A stretch of DNA of 64,000 bases. Origin: JALZCH01 sp036387315 (GTDB taxonomy: Bacteria > Acidobacteriota > Blastocatellia > Pyrinomonadales > Pyrinomonadaceae). Positions 16,280-24,856 of the stretch are shown here, piece by piece. Location of the stretch: the NCBI GenBank assembly GCA_036387315.1, contig DASVTY010000006.1:1-64000 (forward strand), written 5' to 3'. The position numbers and the translations under genes were made by a program. The notes under the pieces were generated by a model. It searched no databases. It worked only from the letters and a program-made list of their open reading frames with translations, and had not been told where the DNA came from. How positions within the stretch are numbered: position 1 is the first letter of the stretch; every line of letters begins with the position of its first letter.

Positions 16280-17866
16280 TCAACTAAGCGGAATCATCTG
16301 CGGCGCGCGAACCCAGATATGTTCGGCGATATACAAGCCGATTAAAATCAAAATTCCCGACAGCGCGGCGGTTGCCGTTTGTCCGAAAAATAAGAGAATC
16401 AGCGGCAGAATGTTTCCGACAAAAACCATTCCCGCCCAGAACGGAACGCGGAAACGCCCGCGCGTAATCAATTCGATTGTCGCTTTGGCATCATCGGTCG
16501 TGTGCGCCGTCCAGAGTTCGATAACCAGAGTCAAAAGATGAAAAACAATCGCGCCGATAGCCAGAAAACGCAGATTCCTGAGCCAATTGGAATTTTCACT
16601 CAAAAACAATCCGGCGATGGCAAAAACACCGATGCCAGCCATCACGGAATGCAGAATCATATGAACGCCGAGCATCGGGCTTTGCCAGAAATCTCTGCCT
16701 TTTGCCTGCGCGAATAGAAACGCCGTATAAACCGCCGTCAAGAGCGCGAAAACAACACCCGTCCATTCAAGATATGGCAAAGCCGCATTTATTCCCGCCA
16801 GCTTTGCCGCCCACCAGAGCGACAAAATCAAGCCGTAGCCGGTGATGAAATACGCGCCGCGAACCAGCCATGATTTCCATTGCGGGCGGAGCAGGACGTA
16901 TAAAAATCTTTCCGGTTTGCCCAAATCTTTAATCAACAGCAAACCCGTAATTCCCAAAAAGACAATCGCCAATGTCGCCCCGATTCTTCCAATTAAATCC
17001 GGCACTTCGCCTGCAAATAATTTCAAAAACAAAAACGGAACCAGAAACGCGCCCGCCGCAATCGCTTTTGTCCAGACGTAAGCCGTGACTTCCCAGCCCC
17101 AATGGACGCCTTTGCCGGGCACGTCGTAAACGCGGCGCGCTTTTTCTTTTGTTCCTTTGCCTCTGGTTTTGGATTCGATTTGATAAAGAGCCTGCGGCAC
17201 GCTTTTGTCGGCGTTGGTTTTGATCCGTTCTTCCGCAAATTTGGCGTAATGCCCGACGCCTGTTGATTGGCTGCTCCACATATAATCGGTGCCGGGATTT
17301 GCTTCGGTCGGTTTTAAAGAAGCGGCGTCGCCGTCAATGTAATAGAGCTTCGGCTGTGTGCCTTTTTCCGGTTTGCGAACCTGCACCGATTCGCGCGCCA
17401 AAAGCTGCGATATTTCGGTTTTCGGATCGTCCATATCGCCCGAAATAATCGCGTGTTCCGGGCAGACGATCACACAAGCCGGTTCAAGCCCGATGTCCGT
17501 CCGGTGCGAGCAATAATTGCATTTCGCCGCTGTGTGCTCGTCCGGGTGCATATAAAGCGCGTCGTAAGGACAGGCTTGCGTGCAGGCTTTGCAGCCGATA
17601 CAGCGGCGCGTGTCGAAATCAACAATTCCGTCTTTGCGGGTAAAAAGCGCGGTCACCGGACAAATCTCGACGCATGGCGCGTCGGCGCAGTGATTGCAGC
17701 GCATCACCGAAAACAAACGGCGCGTGTCTGGGAAAGTGCCTTTTTCGATGTATTTAACCCACGTCCGATTAACACCGAGCGGCACTTCGTTTTCCGATTT
17801 GCAGGCGACGGTGCAGGCGTGGCAGCCGATACATTTGCGGTTATCAATGATAAAGCCAAAATTCAT
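16280..17866 (-). CDS. Fused ferredoxin (four [4Fe-4S]) and NrfD-type membrane subunit
   Basis: 528 residues joining two normally separate subunits. Residues 1-190 form a DmsB/NrfC-type ferredoxin with all 16 cysteines: CIGCHACTVAC, CNHCADAPCVEIC, CIGCKACTQAC, and CNYC with a later CVIVC. After a linker of about 70 residues, residues 255-525 form a NrfD/PsrC-like domain of about eight helices starting GVHWGWEVTAYVWTKAIAAG. There is no Tat signal, so the clusters face the cytoplasm with the catalytic subunit. The protein would pass electrons between menaquinol and the Mo enzyme. Its stop sits beside the catalytic subunit start, giving a two-gene operon. Confidence 0.92.
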   Translation of the reverse strand: MNFGFIIDNRKCIGCHACTVACKSENEVPLGVNRTWVKYIEKGTFPDTRRLFSVMRCNHCADAPCVEICPVTALFTRKDGIVDFDTRRCIGCKACTQACPYDALYMHPDEHTAAKCNYCSHRTDIGLEPACVIVCPEHAIISGDMDDPKTEISQLLARESVQVRKPEKGTQPKLYYIDGDAASLKPTEANPGTDYMWSSQSTGVGHYAKFAEERIKTNADKSVPQALYQIESKTRGKGTKEKARRVYDVPGKGVHWGWEVTAYVWTKAIAAGAFLVPFLFLKLFAGEVPDLIGRIGATLAIVFLGITGLLLIKDLGKPERFLYVLLRPQWKSWLVRGAYFITGYGLILSLWWAAKLAGINAALPYLEWTGVVFALLTAVYTAFLFAQAKGRDFWQSPMLGVHMILHSVMAGIGVFAIAGLFLSENSNWLRNLRFLAIGAIVFHLLTLVIELWTAHTTDDAKATIELITRGRFRVPFWAGMVFVGNILPLILLFFGQTATAALSGILILIGLYIAEHIWVRAPQMIPLS

Positions 17867-17932
17867 AATGTTTCGGCTTGAGATTATTACTGTAAAAGAG
17901 CCGATGTCAATGCAATTAAAATACGGCTTGCT

Positions 17933-17967
17933 AATCCAAAATCCAAAATCTAAAATCTAAAATTACA
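17933..17967. repeat. Heptamer tandem repeat (AATCCAA/AATCTAA) abutting obgE
   Basis: Five 7-base units (AATCCAA, AATCCAA, AATCTAA, AATCTAA, AATTACA) end one base before the obgE start codon, occupying the place where a ribosome-binding site would be expected. Confidence 0.8.
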
Positions 17968-17968
17968 A

Positions 17969-19003
17969 ATGTTTATTGATCGAGTAAAAATTAAGATTAA
18001 AGCCGGCGACGGCGGACACGGTGTGACGGCTTTTCGGCGCGAAAAATTTGTTCCGCGCGGCGGACCTTCCGGCGGCGACGGCGGGCGCGGCGGCGATGTT
18101 TGGATTGAAGCGACCGAAGGCTTAAACACGCTGCTTCACTTGCGCTACAACCCGATTCACGAAGCTCAACGCGGGCGACACGGCGAAGGCTCCAATCGGC
18201 ACGGGCAGGACGGCGCGGACGTGACAGTTCAAGTTCCGGTCGGGACGCAGATTTTTGACGCCGAATCGGGCGATCTGCTTTTTGATTTCACCGAAAACGG
18301 GCAAAGATTTCTCGCGGCGAAAGGCGGCAAAGGCGGTTGGGGAAATCAGCATTTCGCGACGCCGACAAACCGCGCGCCGAAATATCATTATGAAGGGCGA
18401 CCGGGCGACGAAAAGGAATTACAGCTTGAATTAAAACTAATCGCCGATGTCGGTCTGGTCGGTTTTCCGAACGCCGGAAAATCAACTCTGATTTCGGTTA
18501 TTTCCGCTGCGAAACCGAAAATCGCCGATTATCCTTTTACGACTCTCGAACCGAACCTCGGCGTCGTTGATTTGGGTGATTACAAAACTTTTGTCGTCGC
18601 GGATATTCCCGGACTTATCGAAGGCGCTTCGGAAGGCGCGGGTTTGGGCGACAGATTTTTGCGGCACGTCGAGCGGACGAAAATAATGCTGCATCTCGTT
18701 GACGTTTCTTCGATTTCGGGGAGAAATCCGGTCGAAGATTACGAAATTATCAACCGCGAGCTGGCAAATTATAATCAGGATTTAGCCGCCCGCCCGCAAA
18801 TTGTCGTGGCGACGAAAATAGACGCTTTGGACGAACCGGAAAGATTGGAAAATCTGCGCCGAAGAGCCGAAGCGGACGGCAAACCGTTTTTGCAAATCTC
18901 CGCTGTCACGAATCAGGGAACAAAAGAACTCGTTTCCGTTGTCGCAAAGCGTTTGGAAGAAATCGCCGCCGAATCGAACAGCAGTTCAATCATTCTCGAA
19001 TAA
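17969..19003 (+). CDS. obgE: Obg/CgtA GTPase, ribosome assembly
   Basis: 344 residues. Essential GTPase acting in 50S ribosome maturation and stress signalling. The N-terminal Obg fold is glycine-rich (MFIDRVKIKIKAGDGGHG, then PSGGDGGRGGDV). The G domain has G1 GFPNAGKST, switch region FTTLEPNLGVV, G3 DIPGLIEGASEGAGLG and G4 ATKID. It ends soon after the G domain, so the variable OCT domain of some Obg proteins is absent. No Shine-Dalgarno sequence is visible because the heptamer repeat fills the space. The stop overlaps the next ATG by one base, and the gene heads a housekeeping run with nadD, rsfS and rlmH. Confidence 0.97.
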   Translation: MFIDRVKIKIKAGDGGHGVTAFRREKFVPRGGPSGGDGGRGGDVWIEATEGLNTLLHLRYNPIHEAQRGRHGEGSNRHGQDGADVTVQVPVGTQIFDAESGDLLFDFTENGQRFLAAKGGKGGWGNQHFATPTNRAPKYHYEGRPGDEKELQLELKLIADVGLVGFPNAGKSTLISVISAAKPKIADYPFTTLEPNLGVVDLGDYKTFVVADIPGLIEGASEGAGLGDRFLRHVERTKIMLHLVDVSSISGRNPVEDYEIINRELANYNQDLAARPQIVVATKIDALDEPERLENLRRRAEADGKPFLQISAVTNQGTKELVSVVAKRLEEIAAESNSSSIILE

Positions 19004-19791
19004 TGCAGCTTGAAGTTATTTCACGCGAGCCAACCGAAAAGCTGAGCGAAACGCCTTTGCTGTTTATTCACGGCTCCGGTCACGGCGCCTGGTGCTGGGA
19101 AGAAAACTTTCTTGATTATTTTGCCGCGCGCGGTTTCAGCTCACACGCCGTCAGCTTGCGCGGTCACGGCAACAGCGAAGGAAAAGATAAGCTGCGCTGG
19201 GCTTCCGTTAAAGATTATGTCTCCGATGTCGCTCAAATCGCCGACAGATTTCAAAACAAACCCGTTGTCATCGGGCATTCGCTCGGCGGTCTGGTCGTGC
19301 AAAAATATTTGGAAGGGCACGAAGCGCCCGCCGGAGTTTTGCTGGCTTCGTCGCCGGTTTCGGGAATGTTCCGCGACGGAACGCGGCTGTTTTTTCGCAA
19401 ACCTTTTTTGTTCCTGCGAGTTTTTGCCACAATGAATACACAAAAAATTTACGGCACACGGGAACGAGTCCACGACGGTCTTTTTTCCAAATCGGCGTCG
19501 AAAACTAAAATTGCAGGCTATAGCGAAAAAATCGGAGAAGAATCGTTTCGCGCTTTTTTGGAGATGCTGTTTCTGCTGCCGAATCCCAAATTGATAAAAT
19601 CTCCGCTTCTTGTAATCGGCGCGGCAAACGATAGGATTGTCAGTCAAAGTTCGATTCTCAAAACCGCGCAAAGTTATCGAGCCGACGTTAAAATCTTTCC
19701 AGATATGGCGCACGATTTAATGCTCGAAGAAGGCTGGGAAACGGTCGCCCAATTTATTTGTTCATGGCTGAAAACAAGACTGGTGAAATGA
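19003..19791 (+). CDS. Alpha/beta hydrolase
   Basis: 262 residues with the hydrolase fold. The oxyanion region is LLFIHGSGHGAWCWEENF, the nucleophile elbow GHSLGG, the likely acid Asp in VIGAANDRIV, and the base His in DMAHDLMLEEGW. No signal peptide, hence cytoplasmic. The start overlaps the obgE stop (TAATG) and its stop overlaps the nadD start (ATGA), so it is translationally coupled on both sides. Its substrate is unknown; linkage to obgE and nadD does not itself indicate one. Confidence 0.9.
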   Translation: MQLEVISREPTEKLSETPLLFIHGSGHGAWCWEENFLDYFAARGFSSHAVSLRGHGNSEGKDKLRWASVKDYVSDVAQIADRFQNKPVVIGHSLGGLVVQKYLEGHEAPAGVLLASSPVSGMFRDGTRLFFRKPFLFLRVFATMNTQKIYGTRERVHDGLFSKSASKTKIAGYSEKIGEESFRAFLEMLFLLPNPKLIKSPLLVIGAANDRIVSQSSILKTAQSYRADVKIFPDMAHDLMLEEGWETVAQFICSWLKTRLVK

Positions 19792-20459
19792 AAAAAATCG
19801 CGTTTTACGGCGGCAGCTTTGATCCGGTTCACAAAGGGCATCTGGCGATTGCCGAAACTTTGCTCGAAAAGTTTGCGCTCGACGAATTTTATTTCGTCCC
19901 GGCTTTTCGCGCGCCTCACAAACGCGACAAAAAAATAGTTTCGCCGTTTTGCCGCTACGCGATGCTCGCGCTGGCGACAAACGACGAACCGCGAATCAAA
20001 ATTTCCACAATCGAGCTTGAAGCGCCGGAAAAGCCTTATACAATCGAGACTTTGACCAAACTCAAAAATCACTACGAAACCGGAACGCAGATTTTTTTTG
20101 TGATGGGCGCAGATTCGTGGAATGAGATTGACACCTGGCGCGATTGGCAGAAACTTCTTCTGTTAACCAGCTTTACCGTCGTCACGCGACCCGCACACGA
20201 CATTGAAACCGCGCACGTAACGCCCGAAATTAAGGCAAAAATCGTTGATTTACGAACAACGAACAACGAACAACGAACAACGAACAACGAACAACGAACG
20301 ACGAATGAAACCGGAATTTTTATTACCGATGCCGTGCAGATAGACGTTTCTTCGACCGCCATCCGGCGCGAAATCTCGTTGCAAAACGGCGAAAATTGGC
20401 GCAAACTCGTTGATGAAAAAGTTGTTAATTATATCGAGAAATACAAACTTTACAGATAA
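19788..20459 (+). CDS. nadD: Nicotinate-nucleotide adenylyltransferase with a repeat-derived insertion
   Basis: 223 residues. Transfers AMP to nicotinate mononucleotide in NAD synthesis. The start at 19788 (ATGA overlap) gives the family N-terminus MKKIAFYGGSFDPVHKGHL with the nucleotidyl-transferase HxGH motif; the C-terminal signature reads VSSTAIRRE. Between them, around residues 155-172, the sequence LRTTNNEQRTTNNEQRTTNE is encoded by the 7-base tandem repeat at 20252-20305. Three 7-base units make 21 bases, so the peptide repeats every seven residues. The catalytic motifs are intact, so the enzyme is probably active with an enlarged loop before the last motif. Confidence 0.93.
   Translation: MKKIAFYGGSFDPVHKGHLAIAETLLEKFALDEFYFVPAFRAPHKRDKKIVSPFCRYAMLALATNDEPRIKISTIELEAPEKPYTIETLTKLKNHYETGTQIFFVMGADSWNEIDTWRDWQKLLLLTSFTVVTRPAHDIETAHVTPEIKAKIVDLRTTNNEQRTTNNEQRTTNETGIFITDAVQIDVSSTAIRREISLQNGENWRKLVDEKVVNYIEKYKLYR
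20252..20305. repeat. Heptamer tandem repeat (ACGAACA) inside nadD
   Basis: Six perfect ACGAACA units, one ACGAACG and a partial unit lie in the nadD reading frame. All three phases of the unit are read, giving a repeated Thr-Thr-Asn-Asn-Glu-Gln-Arg peptide. The same heptamer forms the palindrome at 58584-58659. Confidence 0.9.
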
Positions 20460-20462
20460 AAA

Positions 20463-20888
20463 ATGGAGCAAACTTTAAAAGAAAAATCATTGCAGCACGA
20501 CGGAACAGCCGTCGCCGAAGCGCAGGCGGAACCGGCGGATGTTTTGGACGAGCGTTTAATCGGAGCTTTGCGCGCCGCGAGCGACAAAAAAGCGGTCAAT
20601 TCGCTTGTTCTGGATTTGCGAGAAGTGACGGAATTTACCGATTTTTTTATTATCACAAACGGAACGAATGTGCGTCAGGTGCAGGCAATCGCCGACGGAA
20701 TTTCGGAAGATTTGAAACTGATTGACGCGCGCCCGATCCGAATCGAAGGCTATAACACCGCCGAATGGATTTTGATGGACTACGGCGATTTCGTCGTCCA
20801 TATTTTTGAGGAAAAATCGCGTGAATTCTTCGACCTGGAGCGCCTCTGGCGCGACGCCAAACGAGTCCAAATCCCGGAAAATCTTTAA
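20463..20888 (+). CDS. rsfS: Ribosome silencing factor RsfS (Iojap)
   Basis: 141 residues. Binds L14 of the large subunit and blocks subunit joining under low nutrients. After a 40-residue extension the RsfS domain shows KKAVNSLVLDLREVTEFTDFFIITNGTNVRQVQAIADGI in segments and ends WILMDYGDFVVHIFEEKSREFFDLERLW, the family signature. Start ATG 20463 lies three bases after the nadD stop. The order nadD - rsfS - rlmH is the conserved arrangement in many bacteria. Confidence 0.95.
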   Translation: MEQTLKEKSLQHDGTAVAEAQAEPADVLDERLIGALRAASDKKAVNSLVLDLREVTEFTDFFIITNGTNVRQVQAIADGISEDLKLIDARPIRIEGYNTAEWILMDYGDFVVHIFEEKSREFFDLERLWRDAKRVQIPENL

Positions 20889-20908
20889 TAGACCGTACAA
20901 AAAAATAA

Positions 20909-21544
20909 ATGGCTCACGTTGTTTTGCTCGGCGATTCGATTTTCGATAACAAATCCTACGTCGGCGCGGGCGGAAAAGATGTCGTCGCGCATCTGCGCGA
21001 AGCGATACCGGCGGATTGGCGGGCGACTCTGAAAGCGGTTGACGGCAATGTAACTGAAAATGTTTCGCGTCAGCTTTCGGATTTGCCGGAGACTGCAACG
21101 CATTTAATAATCAGCGTCGGCGGTAATGATGCGTTAATGAACGCCGATGTGCTGCAAATGCGCGCCGATTCTGCCGCCCGGGTTTTGAACGAGTTGGCAA
21201 ACCGCGCGGAGCGTTTCGAACAGGATTACAGCGAAATGCTCCGAACGGTTTTGGCGAAAAATTTGCCGACCGCCCTTTGCACGATTTATTTTCCGAACTT
21301 TCCAGACGCGCAGACTCAGCGAATTGCCGTCGCCGCTTTGGCGACGTTTAACGACGCGATTATCCGGCAGGCAATTCTTAACAATTTGCCGCTTCTGGAT
21401 TTGCGTTTGATTTGCAGCGAAAAAGCCGATTATGCCAATCCAATCGAGCCATCCGACATCGGCGGCAGAAAAATCGCTCAAAAGATTTTCGAGCTAATCG
21501 AGAAGCACGATTTTTCTAAACGCCGGACACAGATTTTTGCTTGA
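20909..21544 (+). CDS. SGNH/GDSL hydrolase family protein
   Basis: 211 residues. Block I is VVLLGDSIFDNKSYV with the nucleophile Ser in GDS. Block III is IISVGGNDALM with the oxyanion Asn. The block V Asp-x-x-His is not clear: EPSDIGGRKIAQKIF occupies the place and lacks a neighbouring His. No signal peptide, so cytoplasmic. Probably an esterase or lipase-like hydrolase, with some doubt about full activity. The stop is just before the next gene ATG. Confidence 0.82.
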   Translation: MAHVVLLGDSIFDNKSYVGAGGKDVVAHLREAIPADWRATLKAVDGNVTENVSRQLSDLPETATHLIISVGGNDALMNADVLQMRADSAARVLNELANRAERFEQDYSEMLRTVLAKNLPTALCTIYFPNFPDAQTQRIAVAALATFNDAIIRQAILNNLPLLDLRLICSEKADYANPIEPSDIGGRKIAQKIFELIEKHDFSKRRTQIFA

Positions 21545-21545
21545 A

Positions 21546-22373
21546 ATGAAACCCGATCTCAGTGAACGCCCGGATGCGCACTGGCGCAGCGTTTTGCACG
21601 AAGTAGTTTTTGAAGCCGAAACGCGCGCCGGTAAAACCTTTGATGTGGCGTTGATTTGGTGCATCATTTTGAGCGTCGCAGTGGTCGTTTTGGAAAGCGT
21701 CGGCAGCATTAGAGCCAAATATGGAGATTTGCTTTATTTAATCGAATGGTTCTTTACACTGCTGTTTACGCTTGAATATATTTTGAGACTTTTTGCGGTT
21801 CGAAAACCGTTGCGTTATGCGACGAGCTTTTTCGGAATGGTCGATTTGCTCGCAATCATTCCGACATATTTGAGCATTTTCATAGTCGGCAGCCAATATT
21901 TATTGACGATCCGCATTTTACGCCTGCTGCGTATTTTCCGAATCTTTAAGTTAACCGAATATTTGAGCGAGGCAAATGTAATTTCGACGGCTTTGCGCGC
22001 GAGCCGCCGCAAAATCAGCGTTTTTCTGCTGGCGGTTTTTTCGCTCGCCGTAATTATCGGCTCGCTGATGTACGTCGTCGAAGGCGAGGCAAACGGATTT
22101 ATTAATATTCCGACCAGCATTTACTGGGCAATCGTGACTTTGACGACTGTCGGTTACGGCGATCTTTCCCCGCAAACTCCTATGGGAAAAATTTTAGCGT
22201 CAATCGTGATGATTATGGGCTACGGCATTATCGCCGTCCCGACCGGAATCGTCACCGTAGAGCTTTCGCATGCCGCCAGAAAACCGGCGACGACACAATC
22301 CTGCCCGGAGTGCAGCGAGCAAGGACACGACCTCGATGCTGTTTACTGCAAATATTGCAGCGCGCGGTTGTAA
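21546..22373 (+). CDS. Voltage-gated potassium channel-type protein with C-terminal zinc ribbon
   Basis: About 275 residues with six membrane helices. S4 carries Arg every third position (IRILRLLRIFRIFK), which is a voltage-sensor pattern. The pore loop reads TLTTVGYGDLSP, the potassium selectivity filter. After S6 (MIMGYGIIAVPTGIVTVEL) the cytoplasmic tail ends in a two-pair cysteine motif CPECSEQG and YCKYCSARL, a zinc ribbon. Start ATG 21546 is chosen over TTG 21537. The tail ribbon could sense metal or redox state; that part is inference. Confidence 0.92.
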   Translation: MKPDLSERPDAHWRSVLHEVVFEAETRAGKTFDVALIWCIILSVAVVVLESVGSIRAKYGDLLYLIEWFFTLLFTLEYILRLFAVRKPLRYATSFFGMVDLLAIIPTYLSIFIVGSQYLLTIRILRLLRIFRIFKLTEYLSEANVISTALRASRRKISVFLLAVFSLAVIIGSLMYVVEGEANGFINIPTSIYWAIVTLTTVGYGDLSPQTPMGKILASIVMIMGYGIIAVPTGIVTVELSHAARKPATTQSCPECSEQGHDLDAVYCKYCSARL

Positions 22374-22397
22374 ATTTAAATCAATATTTTTTTAGAA

Positions 22398-22850
22398 ATG
22401 CGTTTTCGATTTGTTTGGATCGGCAAAACCAAAGACAAAAACTGGCGCGCGCTGCAAGATGAATATCTCGCCCGCTTGTCGCATTTTGCGAGCGTCAAGA
22501 TTTCGGAAATCAAAGAAAGCCAGGCGCACGACACTAAAGAAACAGAAGGCAAACGAATTTTGGAAATCGTGCCGGAAAACGCTTTTACGGTTTTGCTGGA
22601 TGTCGCGGGAAAACAAATCGGTTCGCGCGAATTGGCTGGGGAAATCGAAAATTGGCAAAACCGCAGCTTGAAAGAAATAGTCTTTATAATCGGCGGTCAG
22701 GACGGAGTTTCCGAAGCGATTACTGCGCGGGCAAATTTTAAACTGTCTATTTCAAAAATGACTTTTACGCACGAAACGGCGCGAGTCATTCTGCTCGAAC
22801 AAATTTATCGAGCGTTCACGATTATTCACCATTTTCCTTATCAAAAATAA
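22398..22850 (+). CDS. rlmH: 23S rRNA (pseudouridine-1915-N3)-methyltransferase
   Basis: 150 residues of the SPOUT fold, methylating pseudouridine 1915 in helix 69 of 23S rRNA. The SAM-binding knot has FIIGGQDGVSEAI, followed by LSISKMTFTHETARVILLEQIYRAF and the C-terminal HHFPYQK (HxPYHK in relatives; here Gln replaces the second His). Length is normal. It closes the obgE-nadD-rsfS-rlmH run. Confidence 0.95.
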   Translation: MRFRFVWIGKTKDKNWRALQDEYLARLSHFASVKISEIKESQAHDTKETEGKRILEIVPENAFTVLLDVAGKQIGSRELAGEIENWQNRSLKEIVFIIGGQDGVSEAITARANFKLSISKMTFTHETARVILLEQIYRAFTIIHHFPYQK

Positions 22851-22970
22851 GCGCACAAAACAAATACAAAAAGACTGATAACATTGCCAAATAAATTAAC
22901 TTATTTACTGTATATGTCTCCGATTTTGGATATATTTTAATTTCGGTTTAACCTATCGCTGCCTGACAAT

Positions 22971-23531
22971 TCAACTACGAGAGATTTTGCAATAAGGCGG
23001 TACTTTATTAAGAATCGTGCGAGTTTCTTTCGCCCAGCATTCTTCCCAAAAATATGACAGATGCGGAGTCGCTGCATTGACCGCCGTCATTAACTTGACC
23101 AAATCTCGCCTTAAAACGGTTCCTCTGGTTATCAGATCAAATGACTTTCCCTTGACGGATACTTTAAACGTATGTTCCACAACTCTTCCGCCTTCGCCGT
23201 AATAAGTTTGAGAAAAGATAGATGTCGAGGTCACATTTTCCCACTCGAAGCGCTTCGTCTCCGCCTGACTAAATGGGCGTTTTGTTGTAATCTCGCATCC
23301 GACCGAATCAACCGCAACCGTGCGTTTATTCATTGTCAACCAAATAATTAACATCGAGATTAGTGAAACTGCAATTGCAGATATTAAGAAGATATTAAGG
23401 ATGTCCGTGCCTGTTTCGTTCGGATTGGGAACTTGAATTAGAAATGCAAAAAGCCAAAAGAGCGCTATGAAACCCGCAAGTAGAATATATTTAACTTTCC
23501 ACAGACTTTGTGTGTAGATTTGCTTTTGCAT
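22971..23531 (-). CDS. Hypothetical membrane protein with two N-terminal helices
   Basis: 186 residues. Two hydrophobic helices (about 13-34 and 45-66) are followed by a soluble beta-rich part: TVAVDSVGCEITTKRPFSQ, then WENVTSTSIFSQTYYGEGG. That pattern resembles bacterial PH-like domains appended to membrane anchors, but the match is weak. Start ATG 23531; a small zinc-ribbon membrane gene lies about 100 bases upstream on the same strand, so they may be expressed together. No known function. Confidence 0.7.
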   Translation of the reverse strand: MQKQIYTQSLWKVKYILLAGFIALFWLFAFLIQVPNPNETGTDILNIFLISAIAVSLISMLIIWLTMNKRTVAVDSVGCEITTKRPFSQAETKRFEWENVTSTSIFSQTYYGEGGRVVEHTFKVSVKGKSFDLITRGTVLRRDLVKLMTAVNAATPHLSYFWEECWAKETRTILNKVPPYCKISRS

Positions 23532-23627
23532 TCTGTAAATTCACCTCAATATAAATAACAATTGTCAGGTTTGCGACGATTGCCGACGGCATTTACGGCA
23601 ACAAAAAACGCCTGGAGCTTTTAGCCG

Positions 23628-23837
23628 TCAGAATTTATCGGCGATAGCTATTATTGCTATCCAAACGCAAAGCAGAATCATCATTGCAAACAAAATCCCG
23701 AACATAACGATCATACTTTTAAAACCAAACTCCAACTTGTGTGTCATCAAATCAACGAATAATTGACCGCAATTTCCGCAATATCGGCTGTCTCTCGGAT
23801 TGTACGACCAGCAGCAAGCGCACATTAAATTGTTCAT
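23628..23837 (-). CDS. Small zinc-ribbon membrane protein
   Basis: 69 residues. The N-terminus has a zinc ribbon (CACCWSYNPRDSRYCGNCGQ), and the C-terminal half is one long membrane helix (MIVMFGILFAMMILLCVWIA). A good ribosome-binding site (GAGAGGCG) precedes the ATG at 23837. Such ribbon-plus-helix proteins are common and uncharacterised. Confidence 0.75.
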   Translation of the reverse strand: MNNLMCACCWSYNPRDSRYCGNCGQLFVDLMTHKLEFGFKSMIVMFGILFAMMILLCVWIAIIAIADKF

Positions 23838-24122
23838 TTTTTATCGCCTCTCCAATTAAAAGATTCGGCATTTTATTGCCTCTATTCTATAAGGCGAAAA
23901 ACTCAATCGAATCAGCCCAAATAAAATTACAAATTTTCAATGCTTCTTTATTTAACGGGCAAAAGAAAAGAGCCGCACATTTCTGACGGCTTCAATCACT
24001 CCGGTTGATGCGGATAATATGGGGAATTTTCAAAAAATCATTTTTTATAAGCTGTTTTGCCGATACATTTCGCCTTATTGGTTGGAAGACAAATTAAGTC
24101 AAAAAAACAAGAGGAGATTCGT
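23838..24122. other. Divergent intergenic region
   Basis: Separates the zinc-ribbon gene (leftward) from the secreted protein gene (rightward). It must hold both promoters; I see no RNA gene, repeat or strong hairpin in it. Confidence 0.5.
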
Positions 24123-24575
24123 ATGAAAACAAAGATAAATTTGGTTCTTGCATTAGTGGTATTGATGGCGGCTTCGCTCGGCATGAGTCAGAGCAATATT
24201 AGTTTTTCAACTGCAAATATCGGTGATTTGAAATTCGGCACCAATAATGCCGCCAATCCGCAAAGCGAAATTTTCGGTCCCAAAGACAAAGTTTACATTG
24301 TCTCCGAAGTGCAGAACACTCATTCCAAACATAAAGTCAAAATCGTATTTCTCTACGATGACGTAAAAGGCAAAGAAGCCGGTTCGCTTGCCACCGATTG
24401 CGGAGAGATTGATGTTCCGGGCGAGCACTCGTTTAATTGCTCGGTTTTTTCCGAAAAGGGACAACTCGCCGCCGGACGTTATAAAGCGCAGGCAGTTTTG
24501 TTAAACGAAGACGGATCGAGAGAAATTGACCGCAGAGAAGGCACTTTCGAGATTGTCAACGATTATGAATGGTAA
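24123..24575 (+). CDS. Small secreted beta-sandwich protein
   Basis: 150 residues from the ATG at 24123, which has AGAGGAG at correct distance; the open frame extends upstream to 24057 without support. A clear signal peptide (KINLVLALVVLMAASLGMSQ) is followed by a beta-rich domain with KVYIVSEVQNTHSKHKVKIV and GRYKAQAVLLNEDGS. The alternating pattern suggests an immunoglobulin-like sandwich. Two cysteines (in TDCGEI and FNCSVF) may form a disulfide. Exported, function unknown. Confidence 0.75.
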   Translation: MKTKINLVLALVVLMAASLGMSQSNISFSTANIGDLKFGTNNAANPQSEIFGPKDKVYIVSEVQNTHSKHKVKIVFLYDDVKGKEAGSLATDCGEIDVPGEHSFNCSVFSEKGQLAAGRYKAQAVLLNEDGSREIDRREGTFEIVNDYEW

Positions 24576-24690
24576 AACGCTAAGACATAAAAGAAATCTG
24601 TCAATTAAACTTAAAGCATTTTTATCGAAGACCTAAAACTTATGAATTTTAAAAGAAATGCTAAGTAAAAGAATATTATTTGACATTAAA

Positions 24691-24723
24691 GAAAAGGCTC
24701 AAGGTTTTGCCCCGAGCCTTTTC
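24691..24723 (+). terminator. Hairpin terminator
   Basis: A 10-bp stem GAAAAGGCTC/GAGCCTTTTC with a 13-base loop, followed by TATTTAT. It lies 115 bases after the secreted protein gene and is the first terminator-like structure downstream. Confidence 0.7.
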
Positions 24724-24856
24724 TATTTATTCAGATCATATACGCTATCGTATCCGGCGTGTGATTGCTCTGGCGATCTATTTAATCTTAAATCGAATGA
24801 TTGTCGGCTTGCGTACCGATTAGACCGATTTGTTTATGATAAATTTGAAACTTAAC

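Noticed and set aside
20252..20305. CRISPR-like array
   Set aside because: Units are 7 bases with no spacers; it is a simple tandem repeat in a gene.
24658..24855. 65-codon frame between the secreted gene and the PagL-like gene
   Set aside because: It spans a terminator hairpin, has no ribosome-binding site and no likely fold.
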